Assembly: GCA_021792135.1 (NCBI GenBank)
Contig: JAJYVF010000004.1
Coordinates: 1 to 64,000, forward strand
Source of the DNA: Acidobacteriota bacterium
GTDB lineage: Bacteria; Acidobacteriota; Terriglobia; Terriglobales; Acidobacteriaceae
Length of the DNA: 64,000 nt
Direction of reading: 5' to 3'
A program made the translations under genes and the position numbers. Under the pieces are notes generated by a model. It did not search any database. It saw nothing but the letters and a program-made list of their open reading frames with translations, and had not been told where the DNA came from. Position 1 is the stretch's first letter; each line of letters starts with the position of its first letter. This document shows positions 45,011 to 53,769 of this stretch, one piece after another.

Positions 45011-45427
45011 CTAGACCAGGGTCGATCCTGTCCACTGCTCGGCTTCTGCCTTGGTCACGCGCTTCCAGTTCGGATCGCACGCGTATCCATCTTCGCCGCG
45101 GGAGAAGGAGACGAGATCGAAAGTCTCTCTTGTCGTGGGAGGCCGGGCTCCGGAGACAGCCGGCCGCGATGAAGATCGATCGTCGTAGTGTTCGATGACC
45201 ACAAGCCTCTCGCGGTGAATCTCCGGATGAGCCTGGAGCAGAGCGTCGATTAGTTCTTCGATGGAGTTGGTGACGCTTGGACAACGATGCTTTACCGAGC
45301 GGTCTGTGATTAGCACAGTGGTCCAGGTTCCCGGCCTGAAGATGCGAATGCGGTGGGTTGCCCTGCGAGCAAGCCGGTCGGTATAAGAAAACTCATAATC
45401 GGCGACTGCTGCATGAACGGTATCCAT
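45011..45427 (-). CDS. Hypothetical protein
   Basis: This 138-residue protein is of unknown family, starting MDTVHAAVADYEFSY and predicted mostly beta in its first half, with a C-terminal CDPNWKRVTKAEAEQW segment. AAAGGAGG upstream of ATG 45427 is a strong ribosome site. It is probably cotranscribed with the methyltransferase gene, which begins 47 bases downstream. Confidence 0.65.
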   Translation of the reverse strand: MDTVHAAVADYEFSYTDRLARRATHRIRIFRPGTWTTVLITDRSVKHRCPSVTNSIEELIDALLQAHPEIHRERLVVIEHYDDRSSSRPAVSGARPPTTRETFDLVSFSRGEDGYACDPNWKRVTKAEAEQWTGSTLV

Positions 45428-45615
45428 GCGCCTGCCTCCTTTCTTTGAAGTTGGGATGGCTGAGACAACTACATGGGGACGCCTCGGGACGTAGCAGGTG
45501 TGCCGATCGAGGATCGTGGGCGATTCCAGTACTCTCTGAGCTATCGCGGGGGTACAAGGCCATCCCCCATGCGGCCGCAGCGCAGAAATGTTTTGGCAGG
45601 AAGGTTCGGATGAGG

Positions 45616-45915
45616 TTACAGCTTGGCTAGGATAACCGGATTCTGGACCAGGCTTTGCTCAATGGCACTGAGGTCGCCGCCGTAGATATAGAAGGTCTGT
45701 ATCGCGCTTCTCCCGCGAACCTGGACGCGCAATGCGTGCGGATCGGTTTTGATCTTGATTCGGATAGGGCCTGAGGGACATGGAGTGATCAGGCCAATCG
45801 AGATCTTATTGACCAGGGCTATGCCCTTGGCGCACGCCAGGAATTCTACGGCCTCAGGAATCACAGTCGTGTGGCTTCGGCTGAATTTATTACCGCGCAG
45901 CAAACCTTTCTTCAT
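45616..45915 (-). CDS. Hypothetical protein, weakly DUF2103-like
   Basis: This 99-residue protein starts MKKGLLRGNKFSRSHTTVIP and continues with a helix and four strands (LRVQVRGRSAIQTFYIYGGD). The SHTTVIP start and strand pattern recall DUF2103, proposed to bind metal, but the match is weak. It lies between two unknown genes of the same strand, with 188 bases to the next gene downstream. Confidence 0.55.
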   Translation of the reverse strand: MKKGLLRGNKFSRSHTTVIPEAVEFLACAKGIALVNKISIGLITPCPSGPIRIKIKTDPHALRVQVRGRSAIQTFYIYGGDLSAIEQSLVQNPVILAKL

Positions 45916-46006
45916 GGCAGTCTCGATCTCAGGATACCCCTAAAGCGCAACGATCCCGCCAGCGGTGTGCGAACGATGATCGTGCGCTCCTGGTCCACGC
46001 GGGCGC

Positions 46007-46972
46007 CTATGCAGCCCGAGCTGGTTGGATTTGGACGAGCTCGGACGCCGCCTCTGGGAATGGCAAGAAATACCCTTTGGTCTTTTCCTCGAGTAATCGC
46101 ATAAATGTTGCAATCCCGTTGGGACCGAATCGTTCTCCGTGTCGAACCATTTGCCAGAACTGCTCGGGCAAGACATCGAGTCTATCCCGGATGGTCCTGG
46201 CGTCAGCGGCGCTGAGTTCCGCTACGAAGGCTTGTTTGCCATTACGCATGGCATCGTTCACCAGACCGCGTCTATCGCCTAGCACGTTTTTGAAAGTATC
46301 CCTGAATTCCCAGCGCATCCGAAGTTTACTGGTCGCCTTCAATGTGTACGTAATGTTGCGCGGATACAGCCAATCGTCCGGCCGCAGCGGCTCAAGAGCG
46401 ACAATCGTTCCCCAATTCTTGCTTTTCGCGATGTCTCCGGCGTCGTGAATGCAACCCAGAACGATCGCATGCTCGAACTCGACCCGCATTGGCGGATTCG
46501 CGCGAATCTTCTCTGCCGTCCAAAGCTTCCGGAATTGCGAATCCTGTTGAAAGTCCTGGATGGCAACATTGGACAGAGCGGCATCAACGAAACGAGGCAG
46601 GCTCACTTGCCGCTGCAACTCATCGATCTCTTCAGGTGAAATGCCGAGCATTGCCCCCACCGCCCCTATCTTCGCTTTCATCATCTTCACGGCAGCATCA
46701 GGGCATTCTCGCGCCATCTGTACCATCTTTTGTCGAGCCATCGGCCAGAAGACTCGCTCGTCCGCATCTTCAGGAAGCTGCCGCGACCGCAGGCTCTCGA
46801 GTTCGAAGTATGCATCACGAGAAATGACGCATCTAACCGCTTCTCGGTCGATCTGCCATGCTTCAATCCGGGATCGACGTATTCTCCTCTTGCGTCGTGG
46901 TGAGGGCTCAACTGCCGCTGTTGGAGCTTGCTCTGCACCGGGAGCTAGGCATGTTTCTGCACTGCTGCTCAT
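46007..46972 (-). CDS. Hypothetical protein
   Basis: This 321-residue protein is of unknown family. The N-terminal 35 residues are Pro/Arg-rich and probably disordered; a helical region follows (KMVQMARECPDAAVKMMKAK), then a mixed region with aromatic motifs (RPDDWLYPRNITYTLKATSK) and a C-terminal helical part. AGGAGACTGCC precedes ATG 46972. It is the first gene after a 383-base intergenic region and may head the operon running to 39.4 kb. Confidence 0.65.
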   Translation of the reverse strand: MSSSAETCLAPGAEQAPTAAVEPSPRRKRRIRRSRIEAWQIDREAVRCVISRDAYFELESLRSRQLPEDADERVFWPMARQKMVQMARECPDAAVKMMKAKIGAVGAMLGISPEEIDELQRQVSLPRFVDAALSNVAIQDFQQDSQFRKLWTAEKIRANPPMRVEFEHAIVLGCIHDAGDIAKSKNWGTIVALEPLRPDDWLYPRNITYTLKATSKLRMRWEFRDTFKNVLGDRRGLVNDAMRNGKQAFVAELSAADARTIRDRLDVLPEQFWQMVRHGERFGPNGIATFMRLLEEKTKGYFLPFPEAASELVQIQPARAA

Positions 46973-47355
46973 GGCAGTCTCCTGTCGCTGAAGAATGTCG
47001 TTTGAGTGCGCTGCCGATCAACACGCGAGGGTCGTCGGTGAACGTGTTCGGGGATCTCGTGAACCAATCCTTGCGCAGTCACCTGACATCTTGTTCGTCT
47101 CTCATTTCCGGTGGCTGCCGGTGACCGACACACACTAGCCCGCTGTCAGTAAGCAGATTTTTATATTGGCCATTGGGCGTGTTGGGGTATAGTGACTGTG
47201 CCAGGTCTTCTGCGCGGTTGGGAAGCCGCACCGTCCGGGATCACCAGATCAGGACGCCAAGCTCACTGGGGAGGATGCTGGCTATGACAGTGGTTTGACC
47301 CTGTCTGCCGCGTTGTCCCCCTTTGTTCCCTGAGCTCTTCGATCCTTTCGGTGCG
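46973..47355. other. Intergenic region, likely holding divergent-looking promoters
   Basis: This 383-base stretch has no supported gene. It should hold the promoter for the - strand operon starting at 46972. A + strand promoter-like pair is listed separately. No strong hairpin was noticed. Confidence 0.4.
47166..47193 (+). promoter_or_regulatory. Promoter-like sequence without a downstream + strand gene
   Basis: TTGGCC, 16 bases, TATAGT form a plausible sigma-70-type promoter on the + strand. All nearby genes are on the - strand, so a transcript would be antisense to 47356-47685 or a small RNA. The -35 match is only moderate. Confidence 0.3.
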
Positions 47356-47685
47356 TCACCAGGCAAGGCCGGCATCCGCACATCTGAGAAGCAACCAGTC
47401 GGCAATCTGTGTTGTCCGCCGGGAATCGCGCAGTGACCGAACGAGCGCGAGGTGCCCGCCAGCGCATGGGACGCTGCGATGGAGTCCGGTGAGCGGATCG
47501 CGCACCGTGTATTGCCTGGGAATCCACGCCTCGACTCTCCATGGTTCCCGGCGGATGGTGCGTTCTGGAAACCTGAAAGGCCTGACGCCGTCCTGGATAT
47601 ATAGGATCGTTCCCACATTAATCGTGCCCACCTGCCTGCCATCAGGCAGCAGACGGAATCGCTGAGCGTGGTATTGGTGTTCCAT
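47356..47685 (-). CDS. Hypothetical protein
   Basis: This 109-residue protein is of unknown family. The N terminus (MEHQYHAQRFRLLPDGRQ) is followed by strands (VGTINVGTILYIQDGV) and an Arg-rich C terminus with Cys in LLRCADAG. ATG at 47685 with GGAGAG upstream was preferred; the longer reading overlaps the neighbouring gene. It is the last gene of a - strand run. Confidence 0.6.
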   Translation of the reverse strand: MEHQYHAQRFRLLPDGRQVGTINVGTILYIQDGVRPFRFPERTIRREPWRVEAWIPRQYTVRDPLTGLHRSVPCAGGHLALVRSLRDSRRTTQIADWLLLRCADAGLAW

Positions 47686-47722
47686 GGCTCTCTCCGGCGG
47701 GCTGGACGTGGTGTCTCGGTGG

Positions 47723-48184
47723 TCAGAAAAAGGTGACTTCGATTGGCGAGAATGCGGGAACCGCGTCTTCGAAGAGCGAAGGCGTTCCGGCAACGAATCT
47801 TTCCTCAGGCCCTGAGAGGACAAATGCCGCGCCGCCGCGCTTGACTCGCACACCGTGATAGAAACCCATGGGATCTCTGCGGGCCGCTCTCGCCGCTCTT
47901 TCATTGGCGCATCTGTCTCTATACGTCGTTATGGTCCCCTTGAATGATTCAGCCGCAACGAGACGGACTGCCTCCGCTTGCTCAACTCCGCCGATTCCGG
48001 TCAGGCCGACCGCAACCCATGCCTCTCCCTTCCAGAGAAATGGCTTCCTGACTGTGCTCTGAAATGCGATCGTGTCGGCGCTGTACGAGGTATGAATGTC
48101 GCCGCCGGCTGTGTGTTTGCCCCTTTCTTGCTCCGGCCACTCTAGTCGCGATGCCTCTACCACGTTGATTCTGGATTCGCTCAT
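47723..48184 (-). CDS. Hypothetical protein
   Basis: This 153-residue protein is of unknown family, starting MSESRINVVEASRLEW. It is probably a mixed alpha/beta domain with conserved-looking segments KPFLWKGEAWVAVGLTG and GFYHGVRVKRGGAAFVL. The next gene upstream ends 12 bases before its start, so the two are one transcript. Confidence 0.62.
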   Translation of the reverse strand: MSESRINVVEASRLEWPEQERGKHTAGGDIHTSYSADTIAFQSTVRKPFLWKGEAWVAVGLTGIGGVEQAEAVRLVAAESFKGTITTYRDRCANERAARAARRDPMGFYHGVRVKRGGAAFVLSGPEERFVAGTPSLFEDAVPAFSPIEVTFF

Positions 48185-48196
48185 ATCGATCGGCCC

Positions 48197-48454
48197 TCAG
48201 CGATCCTCGGTGAAGGAGAAATAGAAGCGCGGATGATGCTGAAACTCCAGACTGCCTTTCTGGTTATCGCTCCTGCGCCTCACGACGACAAAGGGCGCCA
48301 TGAACTCCAGAACTTCGAACTCCGTCCGCAGCTCCTCAGTGTCCCATATCCTGCCGTACCGCTCTTCGAGCCTTGCTCGGTCACCTGCGTCCGTGTTGAT
48401 CTCTTGCAGCCGAACCCGTCGAGCATCCTCTAATGTTTGATCCAGGTTGTTCAT
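48197..48454 (-). CDS. Hypothetical protein
   Basis: This 85-residue protein is of unknown family: a charged N-terminal helix (LEDARRVRLQEINTDAGDRA) and a C-terminal strand-rich part (FMAPFVVVRRRSDNQKG). It resembles the small hypothetical proteins common on plasmids, without a recognised domain. It precedes the 47723-48184 gene closely. Confidence 0.6.
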   Translation of the reverse strand: MNNLDQTLEDARRVRLQEINTDAGDRARLEERYGRIWDTEELRTEFEVLEFMAPFVVVRRRSDNQKGSLEFQHHPRFYFSFTEDR

Positions 48455-48566
48455 ATCCTCTCCATCCGCTCCTACTGGTTGCAGTGATTGCTCTTGCTTT
48501 CGTGATGGCTTTCTGCCAATCCTTCCGAATGCCGCGGCGTACCTCTCTCAAACCGCACGAACACTC

Positions 48567-49586
48567 TCAGGCTGCCGTTTTCGCGGCTCGCTCCCACGCA
48601 GCGAGGCTTTCCGCGCTCTTCGTCGCCCGGCGGTACTCATTCCAGGGCACTCTGCGGTAGAGCCCTCTGATCACCCAGCGCTGAAAGCAGAGAAGATCGA
48701 TCCGCGAGCGGTCATACACCATCGGATAGGGGCGAATCTCCCGCTCAACCATCCGGTGGAAGCGGTGCCAGATGCGATCCCACGTCTCGGCGGGATCAAA
48801 GCCGATCAGCATATAGGCCATGACATGCCCCGAGGGAATACCCGCCCGATTGAGCCGGTCGATTCCCCGGAAGAAAATCGCCTCATCGTGCAGGTTGTCC
48901 CAGGCCGTATACAGAGTCCGCTTCCGGAACTGGTCATCCCGGTACTCGATGCTCGAGAGGGCCTCGGCTGCCTCGTCGTTGATCAGACGTACATTGATGC
49001 CCTGATTGAGGCAGACGCGAAAGCCCCCTTCGCGAATCTCCCGGATGCGCTCTCGCCAGTTGTCACGCGGCTGGCCGAAGAAATCGTTGTCGAGGAGATG
49101 AAGCTTCTTCGGGTGGCCAAGGCCGCGCCATATCTCAGCGATGGACTTTGCCGAGCGATTTTTGCCTTCCTTCTGTGGGACAACACAGAATCTGCATGAC
49201 AGACGGCAACCACGCTGAGTAAATCCAAGCGAGGCTGAGAATCCCGGATAGATCGAATAGTCGAGTGTCTCCGGCACTCCAACTGCGGACTCGACCGTGA
49301 TCGAAGTAGCACTACTCGTGCCGTCCATGCCAATCAAGTTGGGCGGCTGAACTCCTGTGCCTCCCACTATGGCATTGGGAAAGTTCCTTACAAATCGCTG
49401 GAGGCGATGTTGACTGAACCGGAAGATGCAGCTTCCATAAACACGGTCGTAGTCGTCTTCGAAAAGGCCGCGATCGACGTCGCGCGTGAAATGGACGGAG
49501 TCGCCGCGGCTGCGGTGAATCCCGGAGATCGCCATCAAGGCAAGATTGGGGAGCTTGCCATCTATGTGTGTGATGCGAACATGCAT
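48567..49586 (-). CDS. Radical SAM protein
   Basis: This 339-residue protein has the radical SAM iron-sulfur motif Cys127-x3-Cys131-x2-Cys134 in GFTQRGCRLSCRFCVVP. It is preceded by a region resembling a degenerate cobalamin- or substrate-binding domain (YGSCIFRFSQHRLQRF). The substrate is unknown. Similar genes occur on phages and plasmids near DNA-modification genes. ATG at 49586 has GGGAGG five bases upstream and is preferred to the ATG at 49625. It directly follows the helix-turn-helix gene at 49627. Confidence 0.85.
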   Translation of the reverse strand: MHVRITHIDGKLPNLALMAISGIHRSRGDSVHFTRDVDRGLFEDDYDRVYGSCIFRFSQHRLQRFVRNFPNAIVGGTGVQPPNLIGMDGTSSATSITVESAVGVPETLDYSIYPGFSASLGFTQRGCRLSCRFCVVPQKEGKNRSAKSIAEIWRGLGHPKKLHLLDNDFFGQPRDNWRERIREIREGGFRVCLNQGINVRLINDEAAEALSSIEYRDDQFRKRTLYTAWDNLHDEAIFFRGIDRLNRAGIPSGHVMAYMLIGFDPAETWDRIWHRFHRMVEREIRPYPMVYDRSRIDLLCFQRWVIRGLYRRVPWNEYRRATKSAESLAAWERAAKTAA

Positions 49587-49626
49587 AGCGGCCTCCCACG
49601 AGATGAGCTGCGCGTTCAATGGCACA

Positions 49627-50172
49627 TCATTCCTTCATCAGCACGCGGAAGAGCCTGTCGATCCGCGCCGCGGTGCGCGCCTGAATCCTGGTTTTCCCTA
49701 TCTGAAGCGACGGGGAGCGATAGCCTAGCCTGCGCGCCAGCTCTGCCTTTGTGAATCCGTCGGCAAGTAGCGCTTTGATTTGCTTCCGGGCGCCGTGGGC
49801 CGGGATGAGTGCGCCATCGCTTTGCGCTTGGTCCGATACGGCAAGGAGTTTGTCTTCCGTGCTTTTGCGGACGTTCGATTGCCTGCCGGATCGGATCCTG
49901 GAGATCACCCTCTCTGCGACATCGGAAGCCGCGGCGATGGCGCGTCGTCCGACACCTCGTCTCGACAGCTTCAGAATGTGTTTACGTGCAGCTTCTGCTG
50001 GGACAAGGCCGTTCCAGTTTCCCGAACTGGAAGCCCGAGCTCTGGAAGTCTCGTACCGCGCGTTAGCGGCCCTGCATATCAGGCATCGACAGCCAGCCTT
50101 GTACTTGAGGCGCGTGCCATGCGGCTTGTTCTCCGCGAGCTTCGCAACATTGGGAGGATTCCTGAATTGCAT
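49627..50172 (-). CDS. Helix-turn-helix protein with Cys-rich N-terminal motif
   Basis: This 181-residue protein has an N-terminal block HGTRLKYKAGCRCLICRAANARYE, a Cys motif (CxCxxC) shared with small actinobacterial and phage proteins. Two similar helix-turn-helix repeats follow (AARKHILKLSRRGVGRRAIA and GARKQIKALLADGFTKAELA). It is a likely DNA-binding protein of the element. The downstream radical SAM start lies 40 bases beyond its stop. Confidence 0.66.
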   Translation of the reverse strand: MQFRNPPNVAKLAENKPHGTRLKYKAGCRCLICRAANARYETSRARASSSGNWNGLVPAEAARKHILKLSRRGVGRRAIAAASDVAERVISRIRSGRQSNVRKSTEDKLLAVSDQAQSDGALIPAHGARKQIKALLADGFTKAELARRLGYRSPSLQIGKTRIQARTAARIDRLFRVLMKE

Positions 50173-50299
50173 GGGCAGTCCTCCTTGAGGGCGCGCGAAA
50201 GCCGCGCGGCCGATTCGAGTGGTGTTCTTGACTTGAGAGTGATTTGAGGGCGAGGAAGAGTCTGCAGGTCAGCCAAGAGCTAAAGAGCCGATCTGTGCA

Positions 50300-50530
50300 T
50301 TACGCGGCCGGTTTGTGCGCCGCCCCGATGGCCCGGCCGGCAGCGGATTCCGCTTCAAACAGGACTTCCAGCGCGGCGATGATAAACAGGTGCTGGAGCC
50401 CTCTGTGTTGAAAGCGATCCTGCGCGGCCTTTTCGGCAGCCGTAGGCGTGATCTCGACGCCGTTTTTCAGTTGGCGCTTGGCCCATCGTCTGCCGGCGTT
50501 CATGGCGCTGCGAATGCGATCAATTGCCAT
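50300..50530 (-). CDS. Hypothetical small protein
   Basis: This 76-residue protein is of unknown family and mostly helical, with a basic first half (SAMNAGRRWAKRQLKNGVEI) and a hydrophobic second half (LFIIAALEVLFEAESAAGRA). AAGGAG precedes ATG 50530, which excludes the longer reading. It follows the PAPS-reductase-like gene by 16 bases. Confidence 0.6.
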   Translation of the reverse strand: MAIDRIRSAMNAGRRWAKRQLKNGVEITPTAAEKAAQDRFQHRGLQHLFIIAALEVLFEAESAAGRAIGAAHKPAA

Positions 50531-50546
50531 GACAAGCTCCTTTGCA

Positions 50547-51704
50547 TCACGTTGTGATCTGCCTGGCTGCTTTGGCCTCCAAGAGCGCCGCATATCTGGA
50601 TCGCACGGTCTCCGCTGTGAGGAAATCGCCCGGGATCGGGATCAGAGCCGAAATGCGTCGCCTGGCGTATGCGATAAGTTCCGCTTCACCGAAGGTCGGC
50701 AAGGCGGTCGGCCATCCTTTCGAATAGAGGAGGTGGCCGGGAATCTCGCCTTCGATGCGTTGTCGCTCGAGAGCCTTCTCTTTGGCTTGCTGTATGCGCG
50801 CGCGGAGGTCTGCATCAAGCAGTTGCGGCGCCACGTCGGCAAGCCACCGTGCGCCCTGAAAGGCAAAGGTGGACTCCGCTTCGAGCTCGACCATGGCCCG
50901 GTAGACTGCATGGTTGTGCGCGCAACTGGCCGCTGCGAAGAGGTCGTGAGCCGAACTCATAATGCAGAACGCGCAGCTTACGCGGCTGGACCGATATATC
51001 TCGTAAGCTTCGTGCAGCCGCATCCCACTCCGCCGAATCTCGCGCAGGACCTCTGCGAGACTCCAGTCGAGAATCGGATTCCACGTAAAGCCCGGGTAAT
51101 GCACACGGGTAAGCCGCGGTTCGAGTTGAGCGATCGGCATACGGCTCCGCACGGCGCTCTCCTGTCTGCGGATTCCGGAAACATTGATGATCGATTGGGC
51201 ACGAAAACGCTTCTTCAACGCTGATGCAATCGGAGCCAGTTTGAGCTCCGATGTGCAGTAGCGCATCGAAGGGGTGCTCCATGGGACAATCAACCGCACA
51301 CACGAGAGTTCACGATAGCGCAGGACGTTGTTTCGCCATCTCTGCTGCCATCTGGCCAGCATGTCACCGGCCTTACGGCGAACGACAATCAGTTCCAAGT
51401 TGAGGTGGTCCGCAAGCCTCGTGCAGGCTGGGAGGCTGTCCTCCCATTCCACAGATCCGAGGTCGGCATGCACGAGAACCCTGGGGCCGTTGTGTCCCAC
51501 CTCATTGAGGTGCCGCATCACGCGGAGCGCGCAGGCCTGGCTATCCTTGCCGCCACTGACACCGATCGCGACAGGACTGGAGAGGGTGAGCAGATGCTCG
51601 ATTTCCGTGGTGATCGAGAGCCCGGCCTCTGGTGTCGGATTGAATGGGAAGGCGAGTTGGCCTTCGGTTGAGTGGCCATAGAGAGTTACAAGTTGCGTGG
51701 GCAT
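50547..51704 (-). CDS. PAPS-reductase-family PP-loop protein
   Basis: This 385-residue protein has the PP-loop SGGKDS at 50-55. Later Cys residues in SMRYCTSELK and RVSCAFCIM could bind an iron-sulfur cluster, as in PAPS/APS reductases and DndC-like proteins. Family members reduce sulfate adducts or activate substrates by adenylation; mobile-element members such as DndC act in DNA modification. No dnd neighbours are present. The start at 51704 has GAAGG seven bases upstream; ATG at 51731 is an alternative. Confidence 0.82.
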   Translation of the reverse strand: MPTQLVTLYGHSTEGQLAFPFNPTPEAGLSITTEIEHLLTLSSPVAIGVSGGKDSQACALRVMRHLNEVGHNGPRVLVHADLGSVEWEDSLPACTRLADHLNLELIVVRRKAGDMLARWQQRWRNNVLRYRELSCVRLIVPWSTPSMRYCTSELKLAPIASALKKRFRAQSIINVSGIRRQESAVRSRMPIAQLEPRLTRVHYPGFTWNPILDWSLAEVLREIRRSGMRLHEAYEIYRSSRVSCAFCIMSSAHDLFAAASCAHNHAVYRAMVELEAESTFAFQGARWLADVAPQLLDADLRARIQQAKEKALERQRIEGEIPGHLLYSKGWPTALPTFGEAELIAYARRRISALIPIPGDFLTAETVRSRYAALLEAKAARQITT

Positions 51705-51778
51705 GGGAGTGCCTTCGGAGTAAGGGCGCATGGCCTTTCGCGTCGGGCATGAGGAAGAGGCGACTGGTTTGTGGCTGT

Positions 51779-52141
51779 TCAGGCTGCGGTATCGAGCCTC
51801 GATGGTTCCGGATCGAAGAGCTGGGGCAGGTGGGGGAAGATCTCCTCCTCGGTAGCGAGACCCTGCTCGAGGATAGAGTCCTGAATGAAGTCGAGCAGGT
51901 TGAGCATGCCATCGGCTGCAGTCTCTTGCTCATTGGTGATCGTGGCTCCCTCGTGGAGGCCGATGAGGGCACGCTTCTGCTTCCGGAGAAGGAGAAGGTC
52001 GATATCGCAGTCGAGCGTAACTTTGATTGTTGATGACCTGCTCGCTTGAGGTTGTGCATCGCCAGATGTCGTCGGCATGGTGGTGCGGGCCGGCGCAGCA
52101 TTTGCGTCGGTGATCAGGCGGATCCCGTTTTCTTCAGGCAT
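51779..52141 (-). CDS. Hypothetical protein
   Basis: This 120-residue protein is of unknown family. A probably disordered Pro/Ser/Thr-rich N-terminal third is followed by TIKVTLDCDIDLLLLRKQKR and an acidic helical C terminus (LDFIQDSILEQGLATEEEIF). AAGGAG precedes ATG 52141. It is part of the - strand run of small plasmid-type genes. Confidence 0.6.
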   Translation of the reverse strand: MPEENGIRLITDANAAPARTTMPTTSGDAQPQASRSSTIKVTLDCDIDLLLLRKQKRALIGLHEGATITNEQETAADGMLNLLDFIQDSILEQGLATEEEIFPHLPQLFDPEPSRLDTAA

Positions 52142-52170
52142 GATGGCTCCTTTGTATGGACCGTTCAGGG

Positions 52171-52314
52171 TCAGTAACCGGCTTTTTCCATCGTTTCGTA
52201 GAACTCGTTGAGTGCCTCTTCGGCTCCCTTCAGGGATCGAAGATCTTTTGTGACTTCGTCGGCTGTCGTCGAGTACATCTCGGCGATGGGTTCGATGATT
52301 GCCGTTCGCAGCAT
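52171..52314 (-). CDS. Hypothetical small protein
   Basis: A 47-residue protein MLRTAIIEPIAEMYSTTADE followed by a Lys/Glu-rich helix, of unknown function. ATG at 52314 has GGGAGG five bases upstream; an in-frame GTG at 52392 lacks a ribosome site. It lies 29 bases upstream of the 51779-52141 gene. Confidence 0.5.
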   Translation of the reverse strand: MLRTAIIEPIAEMYSTTADEVTKDLRSLKGAEEALNEFYETMEKAGY

Positions 52315-52395
52315 CGGACGCCTCCCATCCGGAGCGCCCGGGCACTTCTTCAGCCACTTCTGGTTGCGGGGTGATGGCATCACGCTGCGCACACG

Positions 52396-52815
52396 TCAGC
52401 GCGACTGAAGCAAGAGTGGGGCGGTTGGCTGGATTCCCTTTGCCTCAAGGGACTGGCAGCGTGCCGCGACCTCCTGTGCGTCTCTAAGCATCCGCTCACG
52501 CCATCCCGGCTGCTTCCATACCGCATGGTCGAACTGTTCAACCGCGATTCCGCGCCAGCGAACCACTCCGTGTTGATCGATGGTCAGGTTCTCGATTCCG
52601 AACAGGAATGGTGTGGTATAGCCTCCGGCCTTGGTGGCATTGCCGAAGAGCGCCTGGAACATGGCGAGACCTTCCTGATTCAGCATGTTGTTAACGGCCA
52701 GTTCGACAAGTTTGAGGTGGTGCGGAGCGAGCATGTCTCCATCTTTGGTGGCTCGCAGAATCGCAAGCGACATCTCGATAATCTGGTCCTTGGTGAGGAC
52801 GAGTCGTGGTTTCAT
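52396..52815 (-). CDS. Hypothetical protein
   Basis: This 139-residue protein is of unknown family: helical N terminus (LTKDQIIEMSLAILRATKDG), a middle with FQALFGNATKAGGYTTPFLF and a C-terminal helix (RERMLRDAQEVAARCQSLEA). It is encoded in the same - strand series as its neighbours. Confidence 0.62.
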   Translation of the reverse strand: MKPRLVLTKDQIIEMSLAILRATKDGDMLAPHHLKLVELAVNNMLNQEGLAMFQALFGNATKAGGYTTPFLFGIENLTIDQHGVVRWRGIAVEQFDHAVWKQPGWRERMLRDAQEVAARCQSLEAKGIQPTAPLLLQSR

Positions 52816-52883
52816 GAGTGTTGGCCTCTGGCCTGTAACGGCCCCGCTGGCGATTCGCTGGGGTGACGAGCAAAACAGCGTGG

Positions 52884-53117
52884 TTAGGTCTGTTCGCTGG
52901 ACCCCGAGGGCGGGTCGAGTTCGTCATATGGGTTGGCGTCGAACATGCGCGCCATGGGAACCATCTGGTATTCCTTCCCATCGAAAGTGACGGCAACCAC
53001 GACGATGGCGGGCTTTCCTGTCGCTTTTTCCGTCGTTTCGAGCAGGGCCGCATCGCCGTTGGAGACGGCGCGGCGCAGTTCATTGAAGTTGTGTTTGTAT
53101 CCTTCGGCGATCGCCAT
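52884..53117 (-). CDS. DUF6117-like small protein
   Basis: This 77-residue protein starts MAIAEGYKHNFNELRRAVSN, with NPYDELDPP near the end and a central strand-rich stretch (AIVVVAVTFDGKEYQMVPM). The arrangement, EGYK-x-NF at the start and NPYD at the end, is that of DUF6117-type proteins of plasmids and ICEs, whose role is unknown. GGAGGAAG precedes ATG 53117. Confidence 0.68.
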   Translation of the reverse strand: MAIAEGYKHNFNELRRAVSNGDAALLETTEKATGKPAIVVVAVTFDGKEYQMVPMARMFDANPYDELDPPSGSSEQT

Positions 53118-53190
53118 TGGGGCTTCCTCCTGGATCTCGAAGCCGGTGCGGTCAGAGCCGCACGCCCTGACCGCGGCCCTGCGGCGTCTG

Positions 53191-53769
53191 TTATAAGGCA
53201 GACTCCGTGTCCATCGCTTGCGGTATGCGCGGCAGGACCTGTGCCCACCTTCTTCCGCCCTTGCGTCTGCTCTTCAGCCGTCCTTCGAGAAAGGCGGTGC
53301 AGATTTCGTGCCGCTCGGCGTCTCGGGCCGTGTTGTATGCATGAGCGATTTGGTTGCAAAGATTCCAGATCATCTCCGGCTTGAACTGCGCCGCGATGTA
53401 ACCCCATGTTTCGCCGGCAACAAGATTGTCGAAGGCATATCCGCGCATGCCGCCACCGTGGCATTCGAGAATCACGATCCCGCTACGATATAGCCCGGCG
53501 GGGTTGCGATAGATCCCGTAACGATGGCTGGACCCGGTCCAGCGTGTCGAGACTCCAAGGCCGCTTGGACGCGCTTCGCCGAAGATGCCCGCTGCGAGGT
53601 ATTCGAGTGTGGTTACTGGAACGTAGCGGAATTCTCCCTTGTTGAGGTGATCCTGCATGTTGTAACAGCGGACCGTCATTGGCTGATCGGGACCGGATTC
53701 GTTGAATGCGAGATCTGCAGGATCGTCCGTGTGCCAGTAGTGACCGGGATGGGGTTGGGTTGGATTCAT
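53191..53769 (-). CDS. Hypothetical protein
   Basis: This 192-residue protein is of unknown family. The first half is rich in aromatic and Gly residues (SSHRYGIYRNPAGLYRSGIV, then FDNLVAGETWGYIAAQ), the second is helical and basic (NLCNQIAHAYNTARDAERHE). ATG at 53769 has GAGGGGA eight bases upstream and is preferred to 53787. It is the first gene of the long - strand series. Confidence 0.62.
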   Translation of the reverse strand: MNPTQPHPGHYWHTDDPADLAFNESGPDQPMTVRCYNMQDHLNKGEFRYVPVTTLEYLAAGIFGEARPSGLGVSTRWTGSSHRYGIYRNPAGLYRSGIVILECHGGGMRGYAFDNLVAGETWGYIAAQFKPEMIWNLCNQIAHAYNTARDAERHEICTAFLEGRLKSRRKGGRRWAQVLPRIPQAMDTESAL

